Shown here piece by piece: positions 1 to 5,624 of a stretch of DNA of 8,088 nt; position 1 is the first letter of the stretch, and every line of letters begins with the position of its first letter. The notes beneath the pieces were generated by a model, which was not told the origin of the DNA, ran no database searches, and worked only from the letters and a program-made list of their open reading frames with translations. The translations under genes were made by a program, and so were the position numbers. The stretch is from Bacillota bacterium (lineage in GTDB: Bacteria > Bacillota > Clostridia > Acetivibrionales > DSM-1351), in NCBI GenBank assembly GCA_023417285.1, contig JAEZFR010000571.1, positions 1 through 8,088 on the forward strand, given 5' to 3'.

Positions 1-61
1 AAGCTATGATGTGCAGCGAGCTGTTCTTAGTAGCTCTACGTCTCTTTAGATGTTTTATCGC

Positions 62-147
62 TTAGTTGCTAAAACCATTGTATGGTTTATCGTTAGTTGC
101 TAAAACCATTGTATGGCTTATTGCTAGTTGCTACAACCATTGTATGA
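62..147. repeat. Three-copy 31-base tandem repeat spanning the 3' end of the acetyltransferase gene
   Basis: Units begin at 62, 93 and 124, exactly 31 bases apart. The first 24 bases of units 1 and 2 are identical. Unit 3 (124-147) differs at a few positions and contains the last five codons plus the stop of the acetyltransferase gene. Each of units 1 and 2 carries two small inverted repeats, TTAG-TTG-CTAA and CCAT-TGT-ATGG. In unit 1 the second one extends to a 7-base-pair stem (72-78 with 82-88). A more degenerate relative may precede them at about 27-61, starting TTAGTAGCT and ending TTTATCG. The period is not a multiple of three, so the extra copies are not protein repeats. The simplest reading is expansion of the gene's 3' end into the downstream region, possibly giving a cluster of small hairpins in the mRNA tail. 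Confidence 0.9.
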
Positions 148-568
148 ATGCAGTTTTATCCTCAGAGTTGTAGCCTGCCCTTCTGTAAAAATTCAAGGTA
201 CTGACCTTCTTGCTGCCTGTCATTAGCATTATTTTATAGCAATTTTTATCAATAGCTATTTTTTTAGCATATTCCAAAACAGCTGATGCAAGGCCTTTAT
301 TTCGGTAGTCTTCATGCGTAACTACATTTTCTATCAAGGCGTATGGTCTTTGGTTATGAGTCAGATTAGGAACAATAATCATTACGCAGGAAGAAACTAT
401 AGTATTGTACTCTTTACAAATAAATATGTAATGATTTTTATCGCTTAAAATATCATTCCATATAGAAAATAGCTTATCATCTATTTCCGGCATACTATTA
501 TCATGAAATTGTGTATATAGTGAAAGTAATCCATTCAGGTCATTTTGATCAGCAATTTGTATATGCAT
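131..568 (-). CDS. GNAT-family N-acetyltransferase
   Basis: Predicted to transfer an acetyl group from acetyl-CoA to an amine on an unidentified small molecule or protein, in the cytoplasm. The 145-residue product is a single GNAT domain of ordinary length. Motif A is at about 81-101 and contains the acetyl-CoA pyrophosphate-binding signature RNKGLA (89-94), matching R/Q-x-x-G-x-G/A. Motif B ends with NFYRRAGY (126-133), typical of the family. The start is placed at the ATG at 566-568: GGAGG (574-578 on this strand) lies five bases upstream, whereas the in-frame ATG four codons earlier overlaps that ribosome binding site. The gene begins 15 bases after the stop of the GrpB-family gene, so the two are probably co-transcribed. 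Its final codons and stop fall in the third unit of a tandem repeat. The family call is firm; the substrate cannot be read from sequence. Confidence 0.9.
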   Translation of the reverse strand: MHIQIADQNDLNGLLSLYTQFHDNSMPEIDDKLFSIWNDILSDKNHYIFICKEYNTIVSSCVMIIVPNLTHNQRPYALIENVVTHEDYRNKGLASAVLEYAKKIAIDKNCYKIMLMTGSKKVSTLNFYRRAGYNSEDKTAFIQWL

Positions 569-583
569 ATTTTCCTCCATTCC

Positions 584-1171
584 TTACAAGCACTCTGGCT
601 TATACCTTTTTGAAAACTCTATCCTTGCTTTTTGAGTGTATTCTGAAATAAAACTAGATTTTCCGCTGGTATAAGCATCCCTATTATGCTCATACTGGCT
701 TTTTAGCGTTAGCTTGAGTAATGCATACTCCGACGCAATATCTCCATGTGCAATTAGATAATCCCTGAAGTATAGCTCGTCCCAATCCTCATGGTATCGT
801 ACATGAAGATGATATACTTTTTTCGCAAAGCCATGTTTTGTGTACCCTTTATTAAATACCAGGTTGAGTTTATCCTTTTCACTATGCATTAGTATCCAAC
901 AATCTTGCTGGAGTAAATTGCTTAATAACTCTACATCAGCATTACTTTTTAGCTCCAACAGAATATCAATTGTTGGCTTTGCAATAAGTCCATTGACTGC
1001 TGTGCTACCTATATGATTTATACGCGCTATATCTATTTTATACAATAGATTTTGAAGCCTTTTCTCTTCTTCTTTATACCATTTTATATACTCTGGATTA
1101 TGGTCTCTAAGAATGATAGGAAATAACCGCCATAATTCTTCTAGGGGCATTTGGTTTAGCTGTTTTTTCAT
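584..1171 (-). CDS. GrpB family (UPF0157) nucleotidyltransferase-fold protein
   Basis: A 195-residue cytoplasmic protein of the GrpB/UPF0157 family, which has a nucleotidyltransferase-like fold. The family's reaction is not well defined. The diagnostic segment is HIGSTAVNGLIAKPTIDI (53-70), with the GST turn at 55-57 and the acidic residue D69. Downstream are the family-typical HLHV (121-124), the FRDYL block (135-139) and a KSSFI segment near the C-terminus (171-175). The length fits a stand-alone family member. The chosen start is the ATG at 1169-1171, four bases after GGAGG (1176-1180). An in-frame ATG five codons earlier overlaps the ribosome binding site and is unlikely to be used. It is the first gene of a two-gene operon with the GNAT acetyltransferase. 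Two small-molecule-modifying folds side by side might hint at a detoxification or resistance role, but that is inference. Confidence 0.88.
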   Translation of the reverse strand: MKKQLNQMPLEELWRLFPIILRDHNPEYIKWYKEEEKRLQNLLYKIDIARINHIGSTAVNGLIAKPTIDILLELKSNADVELLSNLLQQDCWILMHSEKDKLNLVFNKGYTKHGFAKKVYHLHVRYHEDWDELYFRDYLIAHGDIASEYALLKLTLKSQYEHNRDAYTSGKSSFISEYTQKARIEFSKRYKPECL

Positions 1172-1237
1172 ATAGCCTCCACACACTAAAAACTCCTTGT
1201 AATATTAATACCACCTGTATATTTATACTACTTATAT

Positions 1238-1266
1238 ATTATACAACCTATTTATTTTACCATCTA
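1238..1266 (-). promoter_or_regulatory. Weak candidate promoter for the GrpB-GNAT operon
   Basis: On the minus strand a perfect TATAAT (1238-1243) lies about 65 bases upstream of the GrpB-family start. The hexamer 17 bases further upstream, TAGATG (1261-1266), is a poor -35 match, and no TGn extension is present. The surroundings are very AT-rich, so the -10 match could be chance. Confidence 0.3.
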
Positions 1267-1378
1267 TTAGTTTTTAAGTATTATGTTGGATAAGCACACA
1301 TCTAATATCTAGCTCGCTTTGGGTTGTATCTTCACTTCTGTTTCACACCGGGTTAGGCGCTTCATTCTGGGAAGGATT

Positions 1379-1421
1379 TTGGGACCTAAAAATGGTACTT
1401 TTTTGGCTTTTTAGGTCCCAA
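1379..1421. repeat. Perfect 14-base-pair inverted repeat
   Basis: The arms at 1379-1392 and 1408-1421 (TTGGGACCTAAAAA and its exact reverse complement) are separated by a 15-base loop containing a T run. Neither strand has a U-tract directly after the stem, so it does not look like a standard terminator. It lies 15 bases from the next hairpin. Possible roles are a protein-binding palindrome, the end structure of a small mobile element, or a second hairpin in the tail of the phosphatase transcript. Confidence 0.85.
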
Positions 1422-1427
1422 TATAGT

Positions 1428-1480
1428 AAATTAAAAGTAAGCCCTACCTTCTTATTAAAATTAATAAAAGTAGGGCTTAC
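1428..1480 (-). terminator. Rho-independent terminator of the HAD phosphatase gene
   Basis: On the minus strand an 11-base-pair stem (GTAAGCCCTAC at 1470-1480 with its complement at 1437-1447) continues, after a small internal loop, into a 7-base-pair AT stem (1461-1467 with 1452-1458). It is followed by TTTTAATTT. It begins about 54 bases after the phosphatase stop codon, which fits termination of that gene. Confidence 0.82.
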
Positions 1481-1533
1481 ACGAATAATTTTTAGTTATC
1501 ATACTAGCAACAAGTACCTTAGCTTTGTTGTGT

Positions 1534-2172
1534 TTAATTATTTTGACTAACAATTTTTAACAAATCCATAATGTCGTCAATCTTCATATCGTAATCTTTC
1601 ACACTTCCAAAGCCGTAGCTTGCAAAAACAAAAGGCACCTTTACCTGCCTAGCACTGTTGCAATCACCTTCAGTATCTCCCACATAGATTGGATGCTTAA
1701 GTTGATTTCTATCGATAATCAACTTAATGTTTTCACCCTTTGATAATCCGGTAGACCCTGCACTTTCAATATCCTTAAAATAGCGGCCCAGTCCGTGATA
1801 TTCCAAAAAAGCTTCTATGTAGCCATCATGACAGTTACTCACAATAAATAACGGGTAACGCTCCGCAAGTTTTTCCAGCGTTGACTCAAGATTATTATAT
1901 AGAATGCCGCCTTCTTTTAGTATCAAAGGATTTTCTGCCTCACAACAGATATTAACTAAATTTATCTGGTCCTGCTCAGATAAATATGGAAAAAACTTCG
2001 CTCCTATTTCGGCTGCCTGCATGCCTTGAACGCTTTTGTACATTTCGAGAGTTATTGATTCTTTTATTCCTTCTCTATCCTTCAAAATCTTTTCCCAAGC
2101 CCTGAATGTAATCGCTGTCGCGTCCCAAAGAGTCCCATCCAGATCAAAAATTATAGAGTCTATTAAATTCAT
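1534..2172 (-). CDS. HAD-superfamily hydrolase (phosphoglycolate phosphatase-like)
   Basis: A 212-residue cytoplasmic phosphatase of the haloacid dehalogenase superfamily. All four catalytic motifs are visible. Motif I is DLDGTLWD (10-17), with nucleophile D10 and acid/base D12. Motif II is the S112-N113 pair after a hydrophobic strand, motif III is K145 in GLSKGENI, and motif IV is GDTEGD (165-170), with D166 and D170 for magnesium. The insert between motifs I and II (about 18-95) is the helical cap expected of the phosphoglycolate phosphatase / beta-phosphoglucomutase-like group. The natural substrate is not predictable; related proteins act on phosphoglycolate, pyrophosphate or sugar phosphates. 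The start is the ATG at 2170-2172, with an AAGGTGG-like ribosome binding site about ten bases upstream. It appears to be a single-gene unit with its own promoter candidate and terminator. Confidence 0.92.
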   Translation of the reverse strand: MNLIDSIIFDLDGTLWDATAITFRAWEKILKDREGIKESITLEMYKSVQGMQAAEIGAKFFPYLSEQDQINLVNICCEAENPLILKEGGILYNNLESTLEKLAERYPLFIVSNCHDGYIEAFLEYHGLGRYFKDIESAGSTGLSKGENIKLIIDRNQLKHPIYVGDTEGDCNSARQVKVPFVFASYGFGSVKDYDMKIDDIMDLLKIVSQNN

Positions 2173-2198
2173 TATTCTTCACCCACCTTATTTATTTT

Positions 2199-2227
2199 AG
2201 TATAAACTCGGTAAGGTTAAAGTTAAA
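2199..2227 (-). promoter_or_regulatory. Candidate promoter for the HAD phosphatase gene
   Basis: On the minus strand TATACT (2199-2204) is preceded, after a 17-base spacer, by TTTAAC (2222-2227), a weak -35. The -10 is good and lies 26 bases upstream of the start codon. A tandem TTTAAC-TTTAAC covers the -35 area and could be a regulator site, though it may only be AT-rich background. Confidence 0.4.
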
Positions 2228-2309
2228 GTGTAAAACTTAATATATATTTACAACAACTCAAGAAAAATTCTAATACTTTTTGTTATACTTTGCATATATT
2301 TCCCTACAT

Positions 2310-2741
2310 CTACATCTCTTTGTCATATTTAACTCTATAAAAAATTCCACAGCCTATCACAAATAGATATGCAAAAACCAACATAAGTACTGCAACCATT
2401 TCTGTACCCATTAAAGCATAAGAAAGCATTAAAGCCCCAAATACAAAAACCATCATATCATATGCCTTGGCTTTTGCCCGATTTGCTATTGCAATATTCC
2501 TCTCATCATTTTCATTTATTTCCATCTGTTTCTTTATATCTGGGTGATTTTTAATTGTTCTTAACTTAATTATCTCTGCTATGCCACCGCCAAATATACC
2601 ACTACCAAGTCCTACAAGAATATATGGAAGCGCAGTCATTATTCCAGTAGGCTCCGAAATAGTTTTTACAAGAATTAACCCTGATACTAACATTAATATG
2701 CCGATAGTAGTAATAATTATAGAAAAATAAGTCTTCTTCAT
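2310..2741 (-). CDS. Four-helix membrane protein of an XRE-linked family (DUF2178-like)
   Basis: A 143-residue integral membrane protein of unknown function. Four hydrophobic segments are visible at about 5-26, 36-57, 95-113 and 114-136. Helices 2 and 3 are separated by a charged, probably cytoplasmic segment (58-94) carrying the dense motif EINENDERN (74-82) followed by ANRAKAKAYD. This layout, with an NDER-type motif between two helix pairs, resembles small clostridial membrane proteins found beside XRE regulators. I link it to DUF2178-like families only tentatively. Its ATG overlaps the stop of the regulator gene (ATGA), and its AGGAGG ribosome binding site is embedded in the acidic codons at the regulator's C-terminus, so translation is probably coupled. 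No terminator is evident downstream. It might modulate the regulator or be its regulated effector; this is inference. Confidence 0.75.
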   Translation of the reverse strand: MKKTYFSIIITTIGILMLVSGLILVKTISEPTGIMTALPYILVGLGSGIFGGGIAEIIKLRTIKNHPDIKKQMEINENDERNIAIANRAKAKAYDMMVFVFGALMLSYALMGTEMVAVLMLVFAYLFVIGCGIFYRVKYDKEM

Positions 2742-2941
2742 TTTTCGTCCTCCTCATAGATAAAGATATCCTCGATACTCATATTAAAGTATCTTGCTAT
2801 TTTGAAAGCAAGTATTATTGAGGGATTGTATCTTCCATTCTCCAATGACCCAATTGTTTGTCTTGACACTTCAAGTGCTTCTGCTAAATCTTCCTGTTTA
2901 ATTCCATGCTGTTTACGAATTTCTTCTAGACGATTTTTCAC
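2738..2941 (-). CDS. XRE (Cro/CI)-family small transcriptional regulator
   Basis: A 67-residue DNA-binding protein that is essentially one helix-turn-helix domain with a short acidic tail. The HTH spans about 15-37, with KQEDLAEAL as the positioning helix and SRQTIGSLENG as the recognition helix, followed by the family-typical YNPS and IARYFNMSIEDIF. It has no ligand-binding or dimerisation domain and resembles the short repressors paired with small membrane proteins in Firmicutes. The start is a GTG at 2939-2941, six bases after a perfect AGGAGGTG (2946-2953). An overlapping ATG is out of frame. Upstream is a strong promoter flanked by two copies of a roughly 20-base element, a probable autoregulatory arrangement. 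It is divergent from the BlaI-type operon and translationally coupled to the membrane-protein gene that follows. Confidence 0.92.
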   Translation of the reverse strand: MKNRLEEIRKQHGIKQEDLAEALEVSRQTIGSLENGRYNPSIILAFKIARYFNMSIEDIFIYEEDEK

Positions 2942-2967
2942 ATTGCACCTCCTAATTATAAGTATGT

Positions 2968-3032
2968 AAAGTTAACTTTCCATTTTAGTATACTATTCAT
3001 ATGTATAAATGTCAAGTAAGCTTTCCATTTTA
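2968..3032. promoter_or_regulatory. Two operator-like repeats flanking the XRE promoter
   Basis: AAAGTTAACTTTCCATTTTA (2968-2987) and a copy at 3013-3032 match at 17 of 20 positions and are spaced 45 bases apart. The first contains a perfect 12-base palindrome, AAAGTTAACTTT. The second overlaps the -35 hexamer; the first runs from the end of the -10 into the leader. This is the expected position of autorepressor sites, and the XRE protein encoded just downstream is the obvious candidate binder. The assignment is inference. Confidence 0.68.
2987..3015 (-). promoter_or_regulatory. Sigma-A-type promoter of the XRE regulator operon
   Basis: On the minus strand a perfect TTGACA (3010-3015) is followed by a 17-base spacer and TATACT (2987-2992). 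It lies about 45 bases upstream of the regulator's GTG start. It is one of the best promoter matches in the window, and its -35 abuts one copy of the repeated operator-like element. Confidence 0.85.
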
Positions 3033-3043
3033 ATAATTATTAG

Positions 3044-3072
3044 TTGACAAACTCAGACTATCGTGGTAGTAT
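3044..3072 (+). promoter_or_regulatory. Promoter of the BlaI-type operon
   Basis: A perfect TTGACA (3044-3049), a 17-base spacer and TAGTAT (3067-3072, four of six matches to TATAAT) lie about 30 bases upstream of the repressor start. It is divergent from the XRE promoter, with the two -35 elements about 28 bases apart. The -10 lies inside the ACTA/TAGT dyads, as expected for a repressed promoter. Confidence 0.75.
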
Positions 3073-3088
3073 GGACTACAGAAATAGT
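3057..3088. promoter_or_regulatory. Paired dyad operators for the BlaI-type repressor
   Basis: Two inverted repeats of the form ACTA-N6-TAGT lie at 3057-3070 and 3075-3088, 18 bases apart centre to centre. The second extends to GACTA-N6-TAGTC. They overlap the -10 and the likely transcription start. BlaI/MecI/CopY repressors bind dyads built on TACA/TGTA or ACTA/TAGT half-sites in the promoter they repress, so the position and symmetry fit autoregulation by the gene just downstream. Binding is inferred. Confidence 0.65.
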
Positions 3089-3103
3089 CTGCGGAGGTAA
3101 ATC

Positions 3104-3460
3104 ATGAAAGAAAAGCTTTTTGACAGTGAGGCAAAAGTAATGGAAATCATTTGGGCTAACAGTCCGATTTCAGCAAAAGAGATCAGCCTGATAGCTGCAG
3201 ATACCATTGGTTGGAATAAGAACACTACTTATACCGTAATTAAAAAGCTTGAAGCAAAAGGTTTTATCCAGCGAGAGGATCCCGGCTTTATTTGCACCCC
3301 TCTTGTTTCGCAAAGCCAAATGCAGAAGGTTGAGGCAGTATCACTCGTTAAAAAAGTATTTGGGGGATCTCGGCAGGCCTTGTTTTCGGCATTGCTTGAT
3401 GATGAGCCTCTGACAAAGAACGAAATCAATGAACTTCGTAAGTTGATCGACAAAAGGTGA
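3104..3460 (+). CDS. BlaI/MecI/CopY-family transcriptional repressor
   Basis: A 118-residue repressor of full family length. The N-terminal winged helix (about 1-70) opens with the typical LFDSEAKVMEIIWANSPISAKEI and contains the recognition-helix region NKNTTYTVIKKLEAKGFI (39-55), followed by the wing REDPGFICTPLVS. The C-terminal part (about 72-118) is the helical dimerisation region. In characterised relatives a membrane protease of the BlaR1/MecR1 type inactivates the repressor by cleavage in this region, near the segment aligning with LFSALLDD (93-100). The exact Asn-Phe cleavage pair of staphylococcal BlaI/MecI does not seem to be conserved. GGAGG lies six bases before the ATG. The stop overlaps the region carrying the ribosome binding site of the next gene, so the two are coupled. 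It probably controls its own three-gene operon; its signal need not be a beta-lactam. Confidence 0.93.
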   Translation: MKEKLFDSEAKVMEIIWANSPISAKEISLIAADTIGWNKNTTYTVIKKLEAKGFIQREDPGFICTPLVSQSQMQKVEAVSLVKKVFGGSRQALFSALLDDEPLTKNEINELRKLIDKR

Positions 3461-3465
3461 ACACC

Positions 3466-4380
3466 ATGCTACAAGAAGTTTTCTACTGGGTTTTTAATAT
3501 GAGTATAACAGCCGCAATAACAGGCGTATTAGTTATGCTTGCCAGATTAGTGCCAAAGATTCCGAGAAGACTTACGGTGCTTCTTTGGCTCGTCCCTTTT
3601 TTCAGAATGACAGTACCTCTTGGACTAAATAGCCCATATAGTTTGATGTCACTACTGGCCGGCATTACTACTAAAACTGTTGTCGTATATCAACCTACAG
3701 ACGATGCTTCCTTTTCAATGATGAACAGTGTAAGGGCAGCAGACAGCTATTTTCCTATTACATATAAGGTGAACCTTCTTGATCAGATTTTCAACATAGC
3801 CTCCATAATATGGATTATTGTGTTTTTGGTAATTATACTTATGCTTGGAGTGATTTATTTCACAACACTGCACGAAATGAAGGACGCCAAACATCTTCGT
3901 GATAACATTTTTCTTTCGGGCAAGGCTGTATCGCCCGCTGTATACGGTATCGTAAAACCAAAAATTATTTTACCTACATATTATGCGGATAAAGATATTG
4001 AGCTTGTGTTGTTGCATGAAAAAATGCATATTCGCCGTGGCGACAATATTTGGCGTGTTATTACTTTTCTGATAGTGGCTGCACATTGGTTCAATCCACT
4101 TTCCTGGGTGTTCTATAAACTGTTCCTTACCGACCTTGAGTTGTCCTGTGATGAATGTGTGCTTGTGAAGCTGGGTTATGTTCGTGCTAAAGAGTATGCA
4201 CTTGCATTACTAGAAAGTAAGGAAAGTATGAATGTTTGTGCTTCTGCATTTGGTGGTGCAAAAATCAGAGCAAGAATAGAAAACATACTATTCTTTAAGA
4301 AATTGACGTGGCTTTCCTTAATAGTGTCATTTGCATTGTTCGCTGCAATATTCTATGTGTTGTTGACAAATGCAGGGTGA
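3466..4380 (+). CDS. M56-family (BlaR1-like) membrane metalloprotease lacking the sensor domain
   Basis: A 304-residue integral membrane protease, the likely partner that inactivates the BlaI-type repressor. Hydrophobic segments lie at about 11-29, 36-52, 108-134 and 280-300. The cytoplasmic domain between the last two holds the zinc motif HEKMH (184-188; HExxH, catalytic E185) and the downstream acidic motif ELSCDE (225-230), whose E225 is the likely third zinc ligand. BlaR1 and MecR1 are nearly twice this length because a penicillin-binding sensor follows the last helix. This protein ends about four residues after that helix, so it cannot sense beta-lactams by that route. The ATG at 3466 is preferred over the GTG at 3457 because AAAAGGTGA, overlapping the repressor's stop, is correctly spaced for it and the resulting N-terminus resembles relatives. 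The next gene starts 13 bases downstream. Confidence 0.9.
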   Translation: MLQEVFYWVFNMSITAAITGVLVMLARLVPKIPRRLTVLLWLVPFFRMTVPLGLNSPYSLMSLLAGITTKTVVVYQPTDDASFSMMNSVRAADSYFPITYKVNLLDQIFNIASIIWIIVFLVIILMLGVIYFTTLHEMKDAKHLRDNIFLSGKAVSPAVYGIVKPKIILPTYYADKDIELVLLHEKMHIRRGDNIWRVITFLIVAAHWFNPLSWVFYKLFLTDLELSCDECVLVKLGYVRAKEYALALLESKESMNVCASAFGGAKIRARIENILFFKKLTWLSLIVSFALFAAIFYVLLTNAG

Positions 4381-4393
4381 AAGGAGAATTATT

Positions 4394-5377
4394 ATGAACA
4401 AAAAACACTTTAACAGATATTATCTGTTTGCCTGTCTCGGTGTCCTGCTCGCTTCCTATTATCCACTTTCTATGGGAGTGCGTGTTATCACCGATATGAT
4501 TGTTGACGGAGCTGTTTTGAAAGAAAACTATCCGAAGTACATAATCCCGTATACACCCATTTGTATCTCTATTTTAATTGGCATGCTTATACTGCCTTTA
4601 TGTATTAAACTGTTCAAGCGGTATGCTCTGATTGGAGGTTCAACTGTAGCCACTGGAGCATTCTTTATCCTTGAAACACTGTTTGAACAAAAAGTTGTGG
4701 TTACAACAGCTGAAACGGTTACAAAGCTTGAAGATTGGCAAATGTTTATGTGCTACGTATCGCCTGAAGGTTGGGGCCAAACTGTTACACCATATAAAAC
4801 ACAAACAGCAGTAGATATTTTGATGGGTAACTATAACCCTGCTTTTAAGTTGCATTTTTACATTATTTCCGTAGTTCTGATTCTTTCGATACTGAACTGT
4901 TTATACGGATTTGCTCAAATGATAAAGACTGGGGAGAAAAAACGCCTAAAGTCATTGATACTACAGTCAATTTGTTCTCTGATATTCCTTGGACTTTGTA
5001 TTCTCGCTTGCTTCACCGCTTTTTGGAGAGACGGGAGCATTCAGGTATCTCCATTATCAGCCACATTAATGGCCATGTTCTTCATTCTTCTGGGGGTAAC
5101 CGTAGGTATTTATGTAGGTTCGTTTCTTCTGGGTAAGCGTAAATTCGTTTCAATAGGGATTCCGGCTATTGTTTCTTCAATAATGACTATCATTATGTAT
5201 GTTGGTGAAATGGTCCTTCTGCACGGACATCTGTATAGCTTTGGTTCAGGTTTCATTTTTGAAAGTATTCCTGGAATTGTCTTTGCTCCTATTGATCTAT
5301 TTGTTGTTATAGCGTCAGGAGGAGTAACCGCTTTGATATTCACATTGATTAATGGAAGGAACAAGCAAAGCGAATAA
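4394..5377 (+). CDS. Unrecognised eight-helix membrane protein, third gene of the BlaI-type operon
   Basis: I do not recognise this 327-residue protein. Hydrophobic segments lie at about 9-28, 52-72, 79-97, 151-175, 187-211, 220-245, 252-275 and 293-318. Positive clusters KLFKR (72-76), KTGEKKRLK (178-186) and GKRK (247-250) on alternate sides support an N-in, C-in, eight-helix topology. The largest extracytoplasmic loop (about 98-150) contains two Trp residues, a Cys and several Tyr, and could be a small recognition surface. No ABC, transporter, penicillin-binding or catalytic signature is visible. The ATG at 4394 is chosen because AAGGAG (4381-4386) lies seven bases upstream; an earlier ATG at 4370 is inside the protease gene and has no ribosome binding site. 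As the last gene of a repressor-protease operon it may be the signal sensor, an envelope-stress effector or an immunity protein. These are inferences. Confidence 0.85.
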   Translation: MNKKHFNRYYLFACLGVLLASYYPLSMGVRVITDMIVDGAVLKENYPKYIIPYTPICISILIGMLILPLCIKLFKRYALIGGSTVATGAFFILETLFEQKVVVTTAETVTKLEDWQMFMCYVSPEGWGQTVTPYKTQTAVDILMGNYNPAFKLHFYIISVVLILSILNCLYGFAQMIKTGEKKRLKSLILQSICSLIFLGLCILACFTAFWRDGSIQVSPLSATLMAMFFILLGVTVGIYVGSFLLGKRKFVSIGIPAIVSSIMTIIMYVGEMVLLHGHLYSFGSGFIFESIPGIVFAPIDLFVVIASGGVTALIFTLINGRNKQSE

Positions 5378-5502
5378 ATTATAAGCAATAAGACAAGGGC
5401 CTTTTTACTTTTGTTAATGCTAGTAAATGATCACCCCTATCGTAACCATAATAAAATGCCTGCAATAAACTGTTGGTGAAAGTAAGATAACTCAATATCC
5501 AT

Positions 5503-5598
5503 TCATTTAAATAGCATTTTACATTTTTTCAGGAAAGAATAATATGCATGAAGACTAAATGGTAAATCAATTATATTGTTTAGAATTATTTCTCTCAT
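5503..5598 (-). CDS. Possible 31-codon small ORF downstream of rtcB
   Basis: An ATG at 5596-5598 is preceded, at five bases, by AAAGAGG, a credible ribosome binding site. It opens a 31-residue frame rich in Ile, Leu, Lys and aromatic residues, starting MREIILNNIIDLPF. It starts about 26 bases after the rtcB stop and could be translated from the same transcript. The same frame continues after the TGA with an immediate ATG for 21 more codons, so this may be the 5' end of a small gene broken by a stop. I recognise no family, and chance is a real alternative in AT-rich DNA. Confidence 0.3.
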   Translation of the reverse strand: MREIILNNIIDLPFSLHAYYSFLKKCKMLFK

Positions 5599-5624
5599 GG
5601 TAACCTCTTTAATGAATGTATTTG

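Larger units (their letters stand above)
1172..1533. other. 362-base gene-free region
   Basis: No convincing ORF is present. The left portion (about 1190-1290) is very AT-rich and holds the candidate GrpB promoter. The stretch from about 1305 to 1380 is visibly richer in G and C than its flanks and leads into a perfect inverted repeat (1379-1421), followed by the terminator of the phosphatase gene (1437-1480). The GC-richer patch might be a remnant of a mobile element or decayed gene, but the sequence alone does not identify it. Confidence 0.6.

Noticed and set aside
15..1318. AGCGAGCT at 15-22, also read on the opposite strand at 1311-1318, as ends of one mobile element
   Set aside because: The eight bases are self-limiting, the flanks do not match beyond a shared TTAG, and no target duplication or transposase is visible.
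2230..2300. AT inverted repeats after the four-helix membrane-protein gene as its terminator
   Set aside because: Only five A-T pairs can form and no stable GC stem exists, so termination there is not supported.
3104..4380. Beta-lactam resistance regulation (blaI-blaR1 proper)
   Set aside because: The sensor domain is absent from the M56 protein and no beta-lactamase or PBP2a gene is nearby, so the bla or mec names would mislead.
5378..5440. GACAAGGGCC followed by TTTTT just after the eight-helix protein gene, suggesting a terminator
   Set aside because: The run looks like the 3' arm and U-tract of a terminator, but no complementary 5' arm is found upstream. Only AAGG/CCTT with no room for a loop pairs, so no hairpin is supported.
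5452..5521. Inverted TAAAATGC / GCATTTTA pair in the gap between converging genes
   Set aside because: Eight AT-rich bases separated by about 54 bases is expected by chance here and has no terminator features.
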